64,000 nucleotides of DNA, from the NCBI GenBank assembly GCA_029237695.1, contig CM055266.1, forward strand, positions 8,573,805 to 8,637,804. The letters run 5' to 3'. Position numbers and translations under genes: made by a program. The notes beneath the pieces were generated by a model. It searched no databases. It saw nothing but the letters and a program-made list of their open reading frames with translations, and was not told where the DNA came from. How positions within the stretch are numbered: position 1 is the first letter of the stretch; every line of letters starts with the position of its first letter. Shown here piece after piece: positions 11,382-23,282 of the stretch. The DNA is from Conchocele bisecta (lineage: Eukaryota; Mollusca; Bivalvia; Lucinida; Thyasiridae).

Positions 11382-11794
11382 GTAAGTCCCGAGATGATCA
11401 TAGTATCAAATTATGCAACCGCACCGCCTACTTCTGTTGATAATTTGGTATAGGTAAGAAAACAGTAAATGGTGTTAAATCGCATTGGGGGTATGCAAAC
11501 GTAGTCAGGTATAAAAAAATACTCCGGGTGTTTTGTGGTTTGCATGCAAACTGTGTCTGTGACCTCAAAACACCCGCACTATTGTTTTGCAAAAGAAACA
11601 TTCATTCATCATTAACCCACGTATTGATTGGCATTATTATACATTTCATATCAGAAGTAAATTTCCAGACAGTCAGGGGCGATAACCTTGTTTCCTTAAA
11701 ATGTTAACGGACATTGCTATTTATTATCCGTATTTAATGTTTGATGTGAAATATTCATACTTTATAATCTGTCGAAAATATTATTTTTTCAGGT

Positions 11795-12030
11795 GACGCA
11801 TTTAATTAATATAAATAATTAAAAAATATTATGCTTCATTTTCATATGAAAATAGCCTGATACCACCGCGCGTCACTATCAGTAAAATAAATATTACTAA
11901 ATGATTATATCTGTATGTCGGGCACTAGTAAGTTTTATAACTGGTGGAATAGTGACACCATTATACACTAATTTAATTCCTATAAACATGATAAAGAACA
12001 TTGTGTGCCTACTGAGTGTGCATGAACCCT
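11795..12030. repeat. Dispersed repeat family R1, copy 1
   Basis: Contains TGATACCACCGCGCGTCACT, AATAGTGACAC.ATTATACAC and AAGAACATT.TGTGCCTA. Related copies: 19838-20043 (same strand), and 59850-60140 and 63680-64000 (opposite strand). It is probably a decayed MITE or SINE-like element. The adjacent 12050-12210 (TTCATGAAAATGTGTCATTC, AAACATGACGTCACGCCG) also recurs at 46540-46680 and 49070-49200. Confidence 0.55.
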
Positions 12031-12329
12031 TAAAACCGCCTATACAATAAAGGTCAACGTGTACCGCATTTGCTGCAGTACATTTCATGAAAATGTGTCA
12101 TTCCATTAGAAAGATATTGAAGGAAATCTATTGTAAACACATCTACAAAACATGACGTCACGCCGTTCAGAAACACGTGCTCCCACACCTTGTTATTGTT
12201 TGCCTTAGTTTGTCGACCAAATGAATGCACAGCATTTCGTCAGAAATAATAAATAAATATTGCAATGCTTACAAAGTTATATTTATCACCAGAGGTTCCG
12301 CCTTGTTGATGAAATATACAAAAATTGTA

Positions 12330-12460
12330 GGTCGGAAAATCTGTTTAATGGCGACGCGCTAGCGGAGCCATTAAACATGTTTTCCGACCTATCATTTTCT
12401 GATATAGGCCGCAAATTTCAAAATTACAATGTGGTTAACCTATTTCTAATGCTATTTGCT
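12330..12460. repeat. Short dispersed repeat, also at 31125-31225
   Basis: GGAAAATCTGTTTAATGGCG then ACGCGCTAGC and GCAAATTTCAAAATTACAAT then GGTTAACC are shared with 31133-31222. Locally TAGGTCGGAAAATCTG and the inverse TTTTCCGACCTA make a hairpin. No coding evidence. Confidence 0.5.
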
Positions 12461-12473
12461 ATTTATGTATGTG

Positions 12474-13400
12474 TTATGTTAATTTTCGTTGGTACATATT
12501 AAAATTTAATTGTGTCCATATTTTTATTTTCCCTAATATCCTATTTGCTATTGCTTTGTAGTTATTCTTACCCTGTTCTTTTCCATATGTTACCCCTAAT
12601 ATGTTTATGTTTTCTTTTATTAGGTGTTTGGGTATATGTGTGGCTTGTTTATTTGTTATGTCTCCGATCATCATAATTTGTGTTTTGTCTTGATTTATTT
12701 TTGATCCTGAATTTTCTCCAAATTTATTTACTATTTCGTTTATATTAGCTAATGCTGTTTTATTTATGGTTATAATTGATAGATCGTCTGCATGTCGGAA
12801 TGTTTTGATTTGTGTTTTTATATTCGGTATATTTATACCATTAATTATTTTGTCCTTTTGTATATAGTGTTGCATTGGTTGTACTGACAGGGCATATATT
12901 ATCATTGATAGCGGGTCTCCTTGCCTTACTGATCTTGTTATCGGAAATGTTTTAGTGAAAGTGCCATTTATTTTTACTTTTCCTGTCATGTCTGTGTACA
13001 AATACTTGATCATTTTTATAATCACCTATGTCGTATTTTTTGAGAACCGTGTATAATTACATATGAAATTGTGTTCTATTCTGTCAAATGCTTTTTCCTG
13101 GTCAAATGTAATTATCATTCCTGATTGCTTACTTTCCTTTAGGTTTTCTATTACAAATTGTATAATTAGATTGTTGTTTATAATGGATCTGTTGGGAATA
13201 CATGTTTGATTTTCATTTATTATATTTGGTAAAATGTGTTTTAGTCTGTTGGTTATTATTTTTTTGTATATCTTGTAATCTACATTCAATAGTGTTTTTA
13301 TCCCGTCAACACAGTACGTATGTGCCGTGAAACACGGTGCCGTGAAACATTTTTGACATCCAGTCACTACTAGCCTTGCCAGATATTTGTTCCCATTCAC
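12474..13400 (-). pseudogene. LINE reverse transcriptase fragment (LINE element 1)
   Basis: Two open segments (13400-13026 and 13025-12474) cover the fingers and palm of a non-LTR reverse transcriptase. Seen: YKIYKKIITNRLKHILP, FDQEKAFDRIEH (block 3 aspartate), VRQGDPLS (block 4), and FRHADDLSIITINKTAL in the position of the catalytic Y/F-x-D-D (here HADD), then a thumb-side segment SGSKINQDKTQIMMIGD. The break near 13025 and a foreign-looking stretch at 13300-13400 (tandem TGTGCCGTGAAACACGG-type) mark decay. It is not functional. Confidence 0.8.
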
Positions 13401-13708
13401 CTACTTCTCTTGTGTTCGAATGTGTGTACCTGTAGGCATCTATTATTAGTATGTTGTCATGTAGATTTTTATATGACTTTTTTAAACTTTTATCTATGTC
13501 ATTTAGTCCTATAGTTCTGTTATTTTCATTTTCTACCGAATTGAAATCCCCTAAGAGATATATGTCTTGTAGTTCATATTGTTTTAGGTAATTAGTTAAT
13601 TCATTTATAAAAACTTGTTTTACTTTGATGTCATTTGACGCTGGTACATATATTGTTATTATATTTATTATTTTTGTTGTCGTTATTTGAATGTGTATTA
13701 ATCTATTT

Positions 13709-13972
13709 TTAAAAATGTGTTGGTGTTTCTATTAGTTTTCTGTCGTAATTTAACAAATTGTGTCGTAGTATTATTCCTACTATAGTGAAATTTTCATTTG
13801 AGCTTCCATATAAGATGCCTTTTGTCTGTTGTTCTATTTTATGTCTTGTTTTGTCGTATATTTTGAAGGTTTCCTGTACACATGTTATGTCAACATTATT
13901 TTCTTTTATCAGTTTTATCAGTTTATCTGTGTGTGTATTTATGCTTTTTATATTTACTGTTAGTATCTTCAT
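13709..13972 (-). pseudogene. LINE AP-endonuclease N-terminus (element 1)
   Basis: The frame opens MKILTVNIKSINTHTDKLIK and continues NNVDITCVQETF, the conserved start of APE-type endonucleases in which the Asn of the first strand and the Glu of QET are catalytic. The frame breaks near 13709. The endonuclease remainder at 13400-13700 is present in other frames but degraded. Confidence 0.75.
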
Positions 13973-14255
13973 GATTAGTATATTTTATAATATTTCAATT
14001 TAGTTTTGATATAATAATTTTTTTATTTTTTTTTAGTATTATATACTAATTTAAAATTGTTCTAAATTTTGTATTTTTCGATTGGTAAAAGTAGGTGCCT
14101 AAAACTTATCTTGCAAACAACTGGGGCCTACTCATACTCACAAACGCTGATTTCTTTCTTCCTGATCATTCACCCAATTGCACTTTGTGTATGACCCCAA
14201 CTCAGTCAAGCAGTGTTAGCGTCACACCCAGTGAGCTCTCTTATTGTTCCATTTC

Positions 14256-15547
14256 TCATAACTGTGACGTGGTTACTCCCATAGGGCTCTTCAATGGGTC
14301 TTCCTTCAGTACGCCTTCTTCTTCAATATACTTTTGGATTGTGGCTGCTCGGTCATCTTCCTTTTCTCTCATAGAGTTGCTCCATTTGATTTCTGGAGCT
14401 AGGTCTTCGTCAGTGGAGTCTTCAATATGTTCATTCTCCAATATATCGTCGCTTCCTTATTCTTCCTCTTCGTCTTCTTCCATCTCGCTGTCCGCTATAT
14501 CCCCAATGAGATCTTGACTCGGGTCTATGTTTTGGTCTTCTTTCTTCTTCCATTCTTCTTTTCTCTCTTCTCCTTCTTCATTCTTCTTCTCTTCTTCATT
14601 TCTTTGTTTCTTCTTCCTTCTTCTTGTTGTTAGGGCTGCCGACCCTCTTCTTTTTTGGTTTTATGCACTGGGTTTCTTCTGCTTCTTTTGCAATTTCTTC
14701 TGTTTCTTCTTCACAATTGTCAAGTTTTTCTTTCATCTCTTCTTCATCTGATTCTTCTTTTTCCTTCTCCTCAAAAATTTCTTCGCTCTTCCTTTTTTTA
14801 TTCTTGTTTTTGTTTCGTACACTTGTTGTCCATCCTTCAATTGCTTCTCTATAATCTTCTAGCTTGTCCTCTGTCATCATTTCCTTTCTCATGGTGTTTT
14901 CGTCTTCTTCCTTCTTCTTCTTTTCTTCTTCTTGTTGTTTTCCTTTTTCTTCATCTGTTCTCTTCCAGTCCCAGGCTGTTTCCGTTTCCGTGATCTTTGG
15001 GCATATTTTCCATCAATGTCATTTTTCGTTACATTTTGTGCAGGTTGGTCTTCTATCTTGCTCGTCATGTCGTGCCCTAATTTTGAAGTTTCGGCAGAAC
15101 ATCGTTGTTGGAATTGGTTTGTCGATCTTCTTCATTCTTACTACGCGTGTCCCATTTCTGACCATACTTCCCTTGAAGCACTGGTCTTCTACATTAACCA
15201 CCTCGCCGTAACTCTGCAGTTTTGTTGTCAGATATACATTTTCTTCCTCAATCGGGTAGTCACTGACATACACTGGGGTGTACTGTTGATATACCCTGAT
15301 TTCTTTTTCCCGCGGCTTGGTGATTATCATTTCTTTTTCTTCTATGATGACTTCCAGCTGCCTCTGCATGAACTCTTCTTTGTGCTCTTCCGTGGTGAAA
15401 GTGAGTCGTTGGATTCCCTCTATGTGTTCATCTAAGGCTCTCGGTCCATATATTGTTCTCAGAGAACCAAACAAACTGTTGGTAAGTAGCTGTTATTCTT
15501 CGTTCTTTGGTTCAATGGCAATCGTCCTCGGTCGCTCTATCACCCGC
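14256..15547 (-). pseudogene. LINE ORF1-like protein with zinc knuckle (element 1)
   Basis: Start at MRVIERPRTIAIEPKNEE (15547), then a stop, then 15474-15019 with an RNA-binding-like region ending RPTCTKCNEK. Reading past the TGA gives C-x2-C-x4-H-x4-C, a gag-type zinc knuckle broken by two stops. Downstream (14892-14256) the frame is very Lys/Glu-rich, likely coiled or disordered. The plus-strand Ser/Phe-rich frames here are shadows of this region. Confidence 0.7.
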
Positions 15548-16268
15548 ATCGTCGTATCTCCGTACAGTGATCTTCTGTCGAATTAGTAGTGGGGCGATAT
15601 GTGTTTGAGAAGTGCACTTTTGGAAAAGTCTGCCAAATTTTGCACAGTTGTTTATTAGAACAAATTAAAACTTTTCAGACGGGTGGCCAAAAAAAATATT
15701 ACCAGGAATGATATCATATGGATTAATCCAAGATGGCCACCATAAAAAATATACAAACTCTGAAATGCGTATGTATGTGCATCCATGTCACCAACTAAAG
15801 CACTCTAATTGTCGACCATGACAGTCATTTGGATATGGAAGTAAATAACATGGATTTACAACCATTTACAGTGAAACAAATATGTCAAGGTCAAGGTCAA
15901 ACTGAAAAAGACGGCAATTGTATTACTTTTGTTGATCTTCTTCAATACATATGTGATTTTCTAGATATTTAAGACACTTTTTGAATCTTTAGAGATATAG
16001 ATGTATAACAGTTTAATGCATATACAATAAAATCACCTTATGTTAATGAGCTTCAGTGGTGGAGGTCATAGTGAGTCATAGTGAAGGTCAAGCTAGACTG
16101 TACATATAATCAGTTTACATGTTTATACAAGTTTCTGTAGTATGAATACGTTTACATGACTGCAGAGCTATGTTGCCTACTGTTACGTGTTATAGATTTT
16201 GGTAACTTTCGGGTGGTAAATAAAATTGAATTAACCTCGCCAACTTCAAAGGTCAACGTCATTTACAG

Positions 16269-16468
16269 AGCTCCAGGTAAGGTGCGCAATTTGGCAACAT
16301 TTTCCGGTATTTTTTCTTATTTCTTCACCAAAATGGCAAGGTGTGAGTTCTTTACAATTGTCTCAATGAGACAGTTCTAAAGAACTCACAACTTACCATT
16401 TTTGGAGAAGAAATAACAAAATTACCCCCGAAAACGATCAAATTACGCGTCTTAACTGGAGCTCTGGG
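16269..16468. mobile_element. MITE family M2, copy 1
   Basis: Ends CAGAGCTCCAGGTAAGGTGC and the inverse TTAACTGGAGCTCTG, with an inner mirrored pair ATGGCAAGGTGTGAGTTCTT / AAGAACTCACAACTTACCAT. A second copy is at 20490-20684. No coding content. Confidence 0.75.
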
Positions 16469-16599
16469 TCAACTTAAAATGCACAATTCAGCACACTAAA
16501 ACCAGTTTACGCTGGTCATAGTTGTATACACGCTTCTAGATGTTAGCTGTGGCTATACAATGTATGCATTGCAAATTCTTATTTTGGTACTGAGTTTGC

Positions 16600-18149
16600 G
16601 CATGCACCCTTACATCCAAGACATAGTGAAGTGCAGGGCAAAGCAGCCTTAACACATTGACATCGATCAGTGCAGCCGTTCATACAGCCACATCGAATCA
16701 GCCTCCTGCAGGATGCACTAGCAATTGGGAGGAAGCACCACAATGGTGCCACTTTCCTGACTCGTTAGTCCACCCCCATGTAGAAGGATATACTTCAGGC
16801 AGTTGTGTCTCATGTGCATGACCCCAGATGTTAGCTGCCTTTTCGGATGTTTACATTGTCTGAAATGGATGGGGGATGCGCCTGGTTTTCATGCGAGAAG
16901 AAGTATCAGAACTACCACCCCGAACTGCACTTGCTACGTATAATCGGGCGAGCGTAGAACATATGTCTTGCAGCGCCTTCTCTTGTGGGCGTTTGGTTTG
17001 TCGAGTGCTGGTAGGGGCCATTAGGTGTAGCTTATTCTTTGTTAATGGCTTGAAAATGGAGTTTGTTTGTGTCTTGTGGCGCTTTGTAACATACTCATCA
17101 AACTGTTGTAGGCCGGCTTCTCGCAGTTTCTGCACACAGAGGATTGCTGATTCTGAAATAATCTCCATCGTGTGTAAACGATAGAGTACTTCACCATTTT
17201 CTGGGCAAGGATTGCACATAGCGTTGATCACTTTTTCTAGTGATCTTCAATCATTAACGAACTTTGCTTGAAATGTTTTTGCTTGTTCATGGTGTGCCTT
17301 TGGTGTGCTCCTTGGGTCAGTGGTTGTGATGATAGTTTTTTCAAAAGTGTTAATCACACATGTAACTTCGGGTGAATCAATAGACCACCGCTGGAGTGCG
17401 GCTGTGTGATGTGTCTTCCCTCTTACACCACCGTCACCCTTTATCGCTACATTGTTCTGCTCGTGAGCCTGGTCCACTGCTATGTTCAAAAGCTTTCGTC
17501 CATTTTTGTTTACTGTGAAATGTCCGCTCTCAAACTAAGCATCTACTTGAGGATGTAGTTTGGATAATGTAACCATGTCCCGGGTGTGGACTGGTGCCCA
17601 TCTTGCGTAGTGAGTGTGATTCAGAACCATGAACCATGGAGCAAGCCCAGTTTCGTTTGATTTGTATATATCACACTTTCCTTCTCTGATCGATCGGGTG
17701 TACACTAGCACAAGTAGTTCTAGTTCAATGACATGGTACATATACTGAAACTGTGGATTTGATGCAGATGTTTCCGATGCCCATAAATCCACATTATCTG
17801 GTGAGTATGCTGGTGGAACCGATTTGTGATATTCATTGTACCGCTTCATCATGATTGTATAGAGAACAACAGTTACTGCTGTGACTTCATGTGCATAGCG
17901 AGTACACTTCATGTGTGTAGCTGTGAGACAAGACTCTGCAACACCAGATGTGAAAATACCAGCTTGTGTAAGCGCTTCCACCCATCCACTTCCTTCTAGA
18001 AGGTCGCCACGCAAATTTAAGGCAGCCTTTTCGAGGTGCAAACAACCCATTAGCATCACAGACTTGTCCTCACCGTGAGTCTCGGGAAATGTCCATTGTA
18101 TACTTTTCGTGATCGCATAGACAGGTTGGGACGCTAAGGGACGCAACAT
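16600..18149 (-). pseudogene. CXC-family protein pseudogene, middle region plus C-terminal CXC cluster
   Basis: One reading frame runs from 18149 to about 16770 with in-frame stops at 17535, 17247 and near 16851. It shows the pattern of a large, many-copy invertebrate family of unknown function: WTFPETHGEDKSVMLMGCLH, FMVLNHTHYARWAPVHTRDM, IAVDQAHEQNNVAIKGDGG, then ANIWGHAHETQLPEVYP, PSTWGWTNES. After a frameshift near 16745 comes a cysteine cluster (LIRCGCMNGCTDRCQC, then CTSLCLGCKGAC), a CXC/tesmin-like zinc module. The HEEADT-to-GCDTV region expected between HPFQTM and ANIWG is deleted. It lies inside element X and is not functional. Family recognition is from memory. Confidence 0.7.
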
Positions 18150-19837
18150 CTAACGCGAAGTCATTACTACCATTCGCTGAATTAAATTGGGTCGTATGCT
18201 GGTTGTTTTGTATTTTGTATTGGCAATATTCCATCATAAAAAATATTTCAAAAACACATGAGACTCTATTCCAATTTTGAAAATTCTAATGTGCTACGAA
18301 AACATGTATTCACATAAAAAAAAGAAAAGTAAGAGAAACAACAGACAACATTTTTTGATTATTACATTGTATAGAGTAGACCGTATGAATAAACAGATTG
18401 CAAGATGGTCATCATTGGGATTAGTAGGTTCAGATGTTTTTATAATTAACTAACGTAATGTTTCAAACCCATAAATGATTTGGTAATTTCAGACACGGAG
18501 GTTGTTTTGGTACGAGAGCATCCATGTTAATTAGGCTATAAGAAAGTTGAATGTGTGGTATGTTCAAGTGAACCATAATGCAGTGGGCTATCATGTAGAT
18601 GTACAAAGATATGGGAGTAAAATATGTTTGATAAGATTGTAAGATCCAGCTGTATAACTTGAAAATTTAACAGCTGTGTCGAAATTAGGTAGACATCGGA
18701 ATTAAGTAAACCAGATACTTTGAACATCAACAAAACTTCATTCTGAAGTTAATTAGATATATCTTGAATAATTAATTGGGAAAATATAATGGGGAGATAC
18801 ATTTACAGTGAACACAGTTCTGGTATACCTTTTTAAATTAAACACTAATGTCAAATAAACTTGACGTTTGTTGTTGTTATTGCTGCTTTTGTTGTTGTTG
18901 ATTCTGTAAAACCCGCACTAACTTTTCGTGACACCTTCGTGTTCTTTATGGTATTATACTTCTCTCCTTTCGCAATGGCACAATTATTGCTCCAAAATCT
19001 TCCGCACTGTACAATATTCTTCAAAACTTCTCTTGAGCATATTTGGAATTTAACATGACGTCACCAGTGATAATATATTGCTACCAAAATTTACAAAACG
19101 TAATAACCTAGACGTTGACACGTTGAACTTAAACGTGTCAGAATATCAACGAACCAATTACAACTGATGACATAGCTGAAAACTATTATCATACATTGTA
19201 AGATTGTCAAAATATGTTTTAACAAAAGAAACCGATGGCTAAAGAAAATTACTGAACTTGATATATCAGTTTTTGACCTGGACATTGACCTTGAATTTTG
19301 AACAATCACGGTTAAAATTAATTTAATTTGACTCTTCACTCAATATGTAGGTTCCAATATTACAGTATTTTGGAAATTAGATGCAGTGATGCGCAACCAA
19401 ATAGAACATCCTGGCTGAAATTTGAAGTTTTTCCTACTTGACCTTGACCTTCAATCATAACATTGAACTATAGATGTCGAATAAACAATATTTATTGATT
19501 TGTGCATTTATACTGCTATCGTTTTATACTCAAATGTAGGTATAAATTGCCAAATATATGCATATATATATTCCAGTTTAAGATGGTAAGTGATTTTTGC
19601 CGGCGGCCATCTTGGACTTATGCAAATTAGGTCATTCCAGTGGATTTTTTTCGTGGCCACGCGTCTGATTTTTTTCGAAATTCATCACTGAACAGATATG
19701 CAAAATTTGGCAGACTCTTCCTAAAGTGCACAAATCGACCTTTTTTCTGCACATATCTATCGCACTATATGTTTTCTTTCTGGTATTCTATATATTAGCA
19801 TTTGTTTAATCGTTTTCAGTGAAATGTTCAACTGGAA

Positions 19838-20043
19838 ATCTTAATTAGCATAAATAATTAAAAAATATCATCTGCATATGAAAATGCCTGATACCACCGC
19901 GCGTCACTATCAGTAAAATAAATGATTGAAATGTATAGCGGGCACTCATATTTTTTAGAACTTGTGGAATAGTGACACAATTATACACTTATTTAATTGC
20001 TATAAAGAACATTATGTGCCTATTGAGTGGACATGTACCTTTA
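19838..20043. repeat. Dispersed repeat family R1, copy 2
   Basis: Shares CCTGATACCACCGCGCGTCA, TATCAGTAAAATAAATGA and GTGGAATAGTGACAC with 11795-12030, in the same orientation. Confidence 0.6.
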
Positions 20044-20440
20044 AAGTAAAACTACACACCTGACCGAATTATAGTTGCGGACAGTAATTCTGCAAAACTC
20101 CCATACCGTCCGTAGCATATGCTACGGTACGGGAGTTATCCAGAGTTACTACCCGCAGCTAACCGAATTATCGGGGGTTTGTTCACACACCATGCACCCT
20201 CCGTCCCCCCCCCCACCCCCCCCCCCCCCCCCGCCTCCCCACTTCCCCGCCTGCCGCATAAGTTGAGACTTTGGTATATACATGTATCTATACAGTCAGC
20301 CATTATTCCTCGTGTATATACCTCGTATATATACCAAAGTATCGACTGAAATAGGCGGGGTGGGTGCAGAGGTGTGGTTTTTAGTGTCCAGAGAAAATAA
20401 ATATACCCATTTTTTGACTGATACCCATTCACAGGTATCT
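20043..20440. repeat. Inverted repeats and poly-C tract
   Basis: 20063-20172 is a loose inverted repeat (ACCGAATTATAGTTGCGGAC ... GCAGCTAACCGAATTAT) with a tight hairpin GTCCGTAGCATATGCTACGG inside. 20203-20234 is an almost pure C run. 20265-20350 repeats TTTGGTATATAC / GTATATATACCAAAG in inverse. The Pro-rich frames here come from the C tract and are not genes. Confidence 0.6.
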
Positions 20441-20489
20441 ACATTTACAAACATTGGTTTTATATTGTCTTTCATTTTTCAATGAAAGT

Positions 20490-20684
20490 ATCAGAGCTCC
20501 AATTAAGGTGCGTAATTTGACCAACTTGGGGTGAAATTTTGTTATTTCTTCAACACAAATGGCAAGTTGTGAGTCCTTTACAATTGTCTCATTGACACGA
20601 TTATAAAGCACTCCCAACTTGCCATTTTTGATGGAGAAATAAAAAATTTACCTCCAAATTACGCACCTTAACGGGAGCTCTGAG
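20490..20684. mobile_element. MITE family M2, copy 2
   Basis: Ends CAGAGCTCCAATTAAGGTGC then GTAATTTG, and the inverse CAAATTACGCACCTTAACGG then GAGCTCTG. The inner pair is AATGGCAAGTTGTGAG / ACTCCCAACTTGCCATTT. Confidence 0.8.
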
Positions 20685-20828
20685 TATATGTTGTTACCAC
20701 TCACTTGCACCGTCTCGGTTCAAATCCATGAAAAGGGTTAAGGTAAGAGTTAACGGTTAAGGGTTAATATAGATAGATACACTCGGTTTCAATGATAATT
20801 GCTTCATAAGAGTGATGTGATATATGAA

Positions 20829-21478
20829 TTTATACCGCAACCATTGATCCATGTAGCATAATAAAGGGGGTTGAATAAATGTTATTTATATCTGAAGTAA
20901 CCTAATATACCTGAAGTAGCCTAATATACATGAAGTGCCGTTTTTGCCTTTATTTTTTCACCTTTGACCCCTAACCGTGGCCTCTGATTGGTCAGTCTCA
21001 ACAGCAAATTCGAATTTTAAAATCGAAATCGCTGTCGGTTCAGCTGAATTTTGTTAATTTTTACAATATATGCGATGTAACCAACGACATGGATATGTCC
21101 ATTATGATTGTAATGCTTATTATGACAACTGTGTAGTCTAAAACCAGCCATTATTGAAGCTCATCGTCAATAAATCGGAGATTCAATCCGATACAATACC
21201 GAATCTACCTTGCGTGGACGCCGTCATTTTGCTTTGAATGACGTCGTTCGATTTGTGACGTATGGCGAGGGAATGTCGTCAAAAGATGACGTCACGTACG
21301 TTCAACAATTAATTTTTAGTATGCGGTATAAATTAAATACATGATTAGTGCCGTCGAATATAAAATATATTCCGTTTCGCCCCGACAACTTTATAGCGGC
21401 TCGCTAAAGCTCGCCACAAGAAAGCTGTCTAAGGCTCAACCGAATATATTTTATATTCGACGGCACTAACCATGTATT
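20829..21478 (+). mobile_element. ~640-bp dispersed element M3, copy in + orientation
   Basis: Runs from TTTATACCGCAACCATTGAT to a terminal hairpin made of GTGCCGTCGAATATAAAATA and its inverse around a CG-rich loop (21345-21472). A reverse-oriented copy at 51592-52232 matches along the whole length. It contains several TGACGTCA/TGACGT words. It is noncoding as far as I can see. It sits about 285 bases upstream of exon 4. Confidence 0.8.
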
Positions 21479-21763
21479 TACTATATAACATATGTGAATA
21501 TTGTCTTCTTACTGTATGCTATATGGAGCCATCTCCGCCATCTTTGTATGTACGAGCTATCGTACAGTTTCACCACTTCGTGCGTTTGACACATACAGCA
21601 AATAATCTGACAGCAAACCAAATAAAATTTGGTGCACTACATTATAGACAGATATGTCAACGGCGACGATGGGTTGTGTGATGAGTCTTATATCTAATAA
21701 AAATTGATACCAAAAGATAAACTGCAGACGATAAAATTGAGTTCAGTGAAGTTCTCGTTACAG

Positions 21764-21863
21764 GCGGCGGAAGCGGGGCCTGCAACACATTACACGTGAG
21801 CCGGATGTACATGGGATGGAAGCTTCCACCCCACGGAGTATGGTCTACTCCATCACGCTAGAG
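21764..21863 (+). CDS. Kringle membrane protein copy 1, exon 4 (juxtamembrane basic segment)
   Basis: Completes Met164 and adds residues 165-197. It begins RRKRG, a stop-transfer basic patch directly after the membrane helix that fixes this side as cytoplasmic, and ends TPRSMVYSITLE. Acceptor TCTCGTTACAG (to 21763); donor GTATGACT from 21864; phase 2 in, phase 0 out. The paralogous exon at 50404-50497 shares RRKR/RRKA, GLQHI/GQRHI and PRSMVYS, but is two codons shorter. Ser/Thr/Tyr in the conserved PRSMVYS could be modified (inference). The exon is too short to find without the paralogue comparison. Confidence 0.8.
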
Positions 21864-22043
21864 GTATGACTATATCAAATGTTGGCGTAGAGTGGTATGC
21901 AAAAAAAAAAAGACCCGGTAAAAATATTTTCCCCATTGATTTTAGGTATAACCTCACTAAATCAACAGCTATTCATGCGCGGTGTAATGACAATGTATTT
22001 GGTTTAAGTAATATTTATTTCAGAGAGATACATGTACATGTCT

Positions 22044-22292
22044 TAACCCTTACACCGTTAGCTTAAATTGTTTTTATCACCCACTGTTTATTTTCTATTT
22101 TCCATTTTCATGATCAAAACATGCTTTGACATCACATTGCAATAATTTACAACATGCTTTGACAGCACTTCAGAATCATTTCCATTGGAAATGATTCTGA
22201 AGTACTGTCAAACCATGTTTTTATTGAGAAATAAGGCAAGATATAAAAGCAACAGCAGATGACAAGTGTTGTGTGTAGCGGTCTAAGGGTTA
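22044..22292. mobile_element. Hairpin MITE M4, copy 1
   Basis: Outer inverted ends are TTAACCCTTACACCG and CGGTCTAAGGGTTAA. The core hairpin 22151-22218 pairs AACATGCTTTGACAGCACTT... with its inverse around ATT. The same hairpin type is at 38628-38718. Confidence 0.65.
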
Positions 22293-22406
22293 AGTGCTGA
22301 CTTCATACAACACCATCCTTTTTTTCGAAGACAATATCTTCGTAAATCTGACTAAATAGGTGTATAAAATGTATCTGAGCCTGTTCTTCTTAGTGTATAC
22401 TATACA

Positions 22407-22746
22407 TGGTGTATGATCACTTTGTTACAACAACAACAACAAGTACTGACACTTCCAGAAGCCCTCCGATTAAAAGAACATATTATTTTATTTTGTCCTT
22501 ATTATTCAATAAACGCGTCTTGTTAAGCCGACACGGAAATCGATTCTTCGCAAAAACAACATAAGTATGTGCCGAACTCCCGAAACAACCAAATGCAGCT
22601 CATGAAGACGCGTTTGCTGCGCCACATTTCATCAAAATCCATTGCATATTAAGAAAAATATCAAATAATACTTACTTTGGAGTGGGCAAGATTTCAACAC
22701 TTTCAGTCATTGTTGGTGTTGTTATAATCACGTGATAATGCACCTT
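22407..22746. mobile_element. MITE family M5 (CACGTG ends), copy 1
   Basis: Ends CATGGTGTATGATCAC...GTTACAACAACAACAAC and the inverse GTTATAATCACGTGATAATG then CACCTTG. The inner mirrored portions carry GACGCGTTTGCTGCGCCA and CCAAATGCAGCTCATGAAG. Three more copies: 40857-41187, 48211-48600, 50629-50943. Confidence 0.75.
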
Positions 22747-23282
22747 GCTATACTGTGCATTGAGTTGCTATCTGGCCATCTTAGCATGGACAAGCTATGG
22801 GCCACTTTCATCTCATGTAGGGTTTGACACAGAGAGCTCAGAATTTGACAGATAAATTAATACACTTTAGTGCAATATGTTTTAAAAACAATTCTTCACA
22901 ACGTCATATCCGTTATTTGTAACCCAAGTCATTATCAAGCCAATTTCAGACGATAAAATGTGCCAAAACACAGAAATCTCAATACATGATATCGAGTGTG
23001 CACAGACATATAGTCTATCTTGCATGTACACACAATATTTATATTTACCATAAGTACTGTATTGAGTGCAATAATGAATAATCCTTGTATATGGACTTGT
23101 GCTGCTATATATCATAAAGGTGCTGCTAGCAGACTAAAATTAGGTGAGTGGAGTCACCTGATGATTTACAAAGTTTAACATGGCCATTGTATATTTTGGA
23201 AACTACAAAATGTATAACCAATGTATCAATCACGGTGTATACATTGGCATTAAATAATGTATAGCACGGTGTAAAGTTAATA

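Larger units (their letters stand above)
12474..15547 (-). mobile_element. LINE element 1 (ORF1 with CCHC knuckle, AP endonuclease, RT)
   Basis: Reading from the high to the low coordinate are an ORF1-like frame (15547-14256), an AP-endonuclease start (13972) and a reverse transcriptase ending near 12474. This is the full order of an autonomous non-LTR retrotransposon of about 3.1 kb. It lies in intron 3 of copy 1, antisense to it. The 5' side stops abutting the long-inverted-repeat element that starts at 15587. A gag-like ORF1 with zinc knuckle plus APE points to the Jockey/I-type group (inference). No intact frame remains. Confidence 0.75.
15587..19767. mobile_element. Long-inverted-repeat element X (~4.2 kb) carrying a CXC-family pseudogene
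   Basis: The outer ends mirror each other: left TAGTGGGGCGATATGTG, GTGCACTTTTGGAAAAGTCT, GCCAAATTTTGCAC, CAGACGGGTGGCCA, CCAAGATGGCC. Right (reverse complement): TAGTGCGATAGATATGTGC, GTGCACTTTAGGAAGAGTCT, GCCAAATTTTGCAT, CAGACGCGTGGCCA, CCAAGATGGCC. Both sides also carry a CAAGGTCAAGGTCAA at about 300 bases from the end (15884 and 19438), so the inverted repeats may be 300-500 bases long, although diverged. Inside are the pseudogene (16600-18149) and a nested MITE (16269-16468). 18150-19240 is AT-rich with no gene. Confidence 0.6.

Noticed and set aside
14427..15435. Long plus-strand Ser/Phe/Leu-rich frames
   Set aside because: They are the complement of the Lys/Glu-rich LINE ORF1 on the minus strand.
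20075..20349. Proline-rich frames
   Set aside because: They come from the poly-C tract at 20203-20234.
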